Of a DNA stretch of 64,000 nt, positions 61,005 through 64,000 are shown one piece after another. Source of the stretch: Silene latifolia (lineage: Eukaryota; Streptophyta; Magnoliopsida; Caryophyllales; Caryophyllaceae); NCBI RefSeq assembly GCF_048544455.1, contig NC_133529.1, forward strand, positions 45,733,456 to 45,797,455. Reading direction: 5' to 3'. Positions within the stretch are counted from its first letter, which is position 1, and each line of letters begins with the position of its first letter. Under the pieces are notes generated by a model, which did no database searches, was not told the DNA's origin, and saw nothing but the letters and a program-made list of their open reading frames with translations. The position numbers were made by a program, and so were the translations under genes.

Positions 61005-62072
61005 CATTTCATTCAAGAGTGAGAGTTTGGTGGAGTCCTCCCAAAACCACCATTTGTAAATATTCTAACCCTTAACTAGCATTTTACTTCTTATATTGCA
61101 TTTTTTGTCAATTTTGGATTTTCAATTTCATACTTTGATCAAGATTTTCATTATGAGAGAAAGTGAGGGAGGGATTCTAATGTTTTTTGATGTGTAGTGT
61201 TTGCTTTAGTGTGGGGATAGCAGTTTCCTAGGCTAACCGGGCCTTCGTAGTGCACCCACAATGATGAACAAAGGAATGAAGAAAGAATGATATGGGAAAT
61301 TAAGATCTTCACGGGTGGACCTGAACTCGTGGGTACAGGAAGAGATCTGAGCGTCCCCAGAGAGAACCCGCTCATCTTGGGAGAAATCTGAGCGTGCTGG
61401 CTCTAAGACGCTCGTCTTGGGTGTGCTGATATTGAAAAAATTGAGGTTGTTTAAGAATCTGGGCAGATTACAAACAAGACGCACGTCTTAGTCTGAATCT
61501 GCTCGTCTCAGGAGCAATCTGCGCGTCTTGGCCTGTGCAAAAACTTAGAGTCCACACTTTCTATAAATTCGAGCATCCCCATGTGAATCCACTCGTCCCC
61601 TGCAGAAATCCGTCCGTCTCCTGAAGAATCCGCGCGTCTCAGCACGGGTTAGAAATTCCTGAGCTCGCTGTTTAAGAATCCGAGCGTCTTCAAAGAAATC
61701 CGCCAGTCTCGTGCTGCTGAACGCTATAACACGGGATTAACCCTCCTTCCCCAAATCATTTCTATCTTATTCAAACACAAACACACACCCTTTCTCCTTC
61801 AAAACCCTCAATCCCCTCATCAACAAAACTCAAAATCCTCAACCAAATTCACCAAAATCAAACCCAAACTTCCTAAAATCATAATCAAATTACTCCTTCA
61901 TCAACAAAACACCAACCAAACATCAAAATCCTCAAAAATTGAATCGATTTTCTAGGGTTTCAAGGCAAATTCGAAAACTCCAAAATCGATTAGGATTAAT
62001 TGGAGCTTGAGGAGACTAGAAGCATTCAAGCAAAGCTTTGTTTTGTTGATACAATCTTGAAAAGGAGAAGAC
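61005..62072 (+). other. Element E noncoding block with ~20-bp word array
   Basis: It starts with sequence shared with element A (about 9780-9850). Words of the GAGCGTCC / CGCTCGTCT type are regularly spaced from 61348 to 61711, mostly 20-21 bp apart (61348, 61369, 61389, 61409; 61460, 61480, 61500, 61520; 61570, 61590, 61611, 61631; 61681, 61701). The rest is leader-like sequence before the next ATG, rich in AAATC/AAAATC. Confidence 0.65.
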
Positions 62073-63682
62073 ATGGCAAGAACTAAAGGTGGAAGCAAGG
62101 CACCCACAACCTCCAATCTTTCCAAAAGGCAACAAGCTCTTTTAGCCTCAAAGGCTATGGTAGTGCATCAAGAAAGGGTGGAAAGTGAAGAAATCGCTAC
62201 TCCTATGGTGGAAGCTACTCCTACTCCGGTCATTGAACAATTATAAGATTATCCGGAGGTAACTTTCATAAACGATTCTCATAGGAAAGCATGTGTATCC
62301 CTTCCTAGAAAAACTATTTTGCCTACCAAATTCATATGCCATGATGCCTTAGATAAGTTGGGTGTTCTTGAGAGGACCAAGAATTGTTTCGAGTCTATGA
62401 AGTTGAAAACACTCTTTGACATGCAAGAATTAACCTACCCCTCCCTTACCATGGAATTAATAAGCTCTTTAAAGGTGACTAAGGTAGAGACTCGGAAAAA
62501 TATTGAATTCCGCCTTGAAAATGTGGATAGACGAATGTCGATAAGTGAGTTTGGCAAAGTGTTTGGTCTTGAAGAACATTCTCATTATGAGAAAAAGCCC
62601 TTGAAATATGATCCCGCACCTCTATGGAAAGCAATCACCGGGAGAAAATTTGAGTCCTTCCTTGAGTGTCATGTTCTTTATGTCCACCATCCGGGCATAA
62701 GAGTGTGGCATAAGGTTGTGGGCAACACTTTAATTGCGAGAAAGGGCACCAATCATTTCACCGAGCTTGACTTTGTCTACCTAGAATCCACCATGAATGT
62801 CAACAAAAAGTTCACCAAGGAATACAACATACTTCAACTCCTAATTGATCGGTGGCTTGAAATTGACCGTGGGAAAGATGGGGCGGCTTTTATTGTTAAT
62901 TGAGGCTTAGTAACATGGTTAGCCAAACACTTCAACCCGTATTTTAACAAAGACAAGACATATAAACCGGTTAGAGGTGGCAACCTTCTTGATTTAGCCA
63001 CTATGATCAACAAGTTCCATTGGCTCAAGAATGATAATCTTGACAACAAATTTGAGTGGCTCACTAAAGAAGCTAAGTCCTTCATCTTGCCAAGCAAGAT
63101 TTGTCGCATCAATGTCCGAAGTCCAAGCTACCTACTTCCCTTCTCCGATGAAGCCGAGATGATCATGAGACAACATAGGGAATCGAATGCCAAGCCCTCC
63201 TCCTCCTCTATTGTGACTCCACCTTATCCAATTAAATATCAAGAATTCACACCAAGTGGCACAAATGTTGAGGTATCCAAAGACTACTTGACTCAATTAT
63301 TGCAACATATGCATAAGCAAGCTTATGAAGACCGAGTCAATGCCTACCGAGCTCAATATCCGCCCCTCCTTCATCTAGCTAGGCAAGGACTCTTTGATCC
63401 TACATGTCATTTGCCTAGTTGGGCGGATAGGGAGGTATTCTTCCCGAATGCTCCTAGAGATGCCAACTTGGATGGTGAAGTTGCTAAGGGGAAGGAGATT
63501 GTTGTTGAGAGCGGGGAATGTAGCTACTCTTCCATGAGGAAGAAGAGGAAGAAATGGAAAGCTCAAGTGATGAAGATGACAGTGAAGCCTCAGGGTCCAT
63601 GGAGGTAGATGATAATGATAATAATGAGGAAGATGATGATGACGATGATAGTCATGAGGATGTCGCAATGAGCGACAATTGA
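62073..63682 (+). pseudogene. ATHILA ORF-1-like protein of element E
   Basis: ATG 62073 opens a frame MARTKGGSKAPTTSNLSKRQ. It continues through TAA (62244-62246) and TGA (62901-62903), so three blocks share one frame. The conserved part includes CHDALDKLGVLERTKNCFES, MQELTYPSLTMELISSLKV, MSISEFGKVFGLEEHSHYEK and TWLAKHFNPYF, which fits the ATHILA ORF-1 family found downstream of pol in Athila elements and sometimes called env-like. A frameshift near 63520 precedes a very acidic C-terminus (NNEEDDDDDDDSHEDVAMSD) ending at TGA 63680-63682. Its role is unknown; I see no signal peptide or membrane segment. Confidence 0.8.
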
Positions 63683-64000
63683 GGTTTGACAAGCTTTTGG
63701 AGGATACCACAATCCATTGTGAGTTTCCTACACCTCCTCTATCTTTGTTTATATCTCTTATTTCTAATTTTTAAATCTCGGTCATTGGTTTTGAGTCCTA
63801 GCAACACTTAGAGGACTCCCACCTCGGTTCCATTGAGGTGTCTTATATTGTTTCCACTTTGAAAATCCATAATGACAAATTAGTTTCATGCATTGCATTT
63901 TTGTGCATGAACTCCCCCATTTTTACACTAGCAATAGTGTCTTACTTGGTTTGGGGAAGTTTAAGCACAAGCATTGGGAGTCAATTCAAATTATGCTCTC
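63683..64000 (+). other. Element E region after ORF-1
   Basis: Noncoding. A hairpin CACTA-GCAA-TAGTG (63926-63939) is followed by TTGGTTTGGGGAAG (63946-63959). The tract matches the element C polypurine tract, but no LTR starts after it (the expected TGATGTGAC is absent), so the element continues past the window. Confidence 0.6.

Larger units (their letters stand above)
54079..64000 (+). mobile_element. Element E: Athila-like with gag, protease and ATHILA ORF-1-type gene; cut by window end
   Basis: A 5' LTR, tRNA-Asp primer site, Gag, protease (split by CACTA 2), a noncoding block and an ATHILA ORF-1-like gene occur in order. No RT, RNase H or integrase lies between protease and ORF-1. The 3' LTR is beyond the window. 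Confidence 0.9.

Noticed and set aside
63946..64000. Start of the element E 3' LTR after the purine tract
   Set aside because: The tract is followed by TTAAGCACAAGC, not by the family's TGATGTGAC terminus.

Overview
This window is repeat-rich nuclear DNA from a flowering plant, most likely a eudicot. The evidence is tRNA-Asp-primed Athila-type and chromodomain Ty3/gypsy elements, Ty1/copia elements, plant L1 LINEs, CACTA and Stowaway-type DNA elements, and a FAR1-type gene. The exact taxon cannot be read from the sequence; Caryophyllales is only a guess. No intact host gene is visible. The only gene-like locus is a broken FAR1/FHY3-family (MULE-transposase-derived) gene on the + strand.

Layout. 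1-557 is the end of an Athila-like LTR. 1147-1626 is a truncated duplicate of the FAR1-like gene leader. 2170-29504 is a chromodomain Ty3/gypsy element (B, minus strand, site duplication GGATT). Its pol gene is split by an Athila-like element (A, 6522-25457, duplication AACTC). A in turn holds an L1 LINE (11001-13348, 16-nt duplication) and a Ty1/copia element (F, 14556-23488, duplication GATTT). 30517-53495 is the FAR1-like pseudogene. Its first intron now spans about 18.1 kb because it contains 230-bp tandem repeats, a copia 3' end (I), a CACTA element (33697-38295, duplication TAC) that has itself collected two Stowaway-type elements and a LINE tail, a gypsy LTR (D), and a second Athila-like element inside D (C, 39940-48416, duplication CAACC). 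Its second intron holds a solo Athila-like LTR (H, 51027-52772, duplication GCGTT). 54079 to the window end is a third Athila-like element (E). Its protease region is split by another CACTA element carrying a 5S rRNA-derived segment.

How the parts relate. A, C and E have full LTRs and tRNA-Asp primer sites, but no reverse transcriptase, RNase H or integrase is visible, so they probably depended on enzymes from other elements. The most interesting signal cuts across families. The LTRs of A, B, C, D, E, H and the 1-557 fragment each carry an array of short CG-centred, often palindromic words just upstream of the TATA box. The words differ by family, but neighbours sit about 19-24 bp apart, near two DNA helical turns. 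In element C, 10 of 11 word pairs are exactly 21 bp apart with unrelated spacers. Similar arrays recur in untranslated and even coding parts of the same elements. This looks like a shared promoter-proximal regulatory or structural device and is the main candidate for an undescribed system here.
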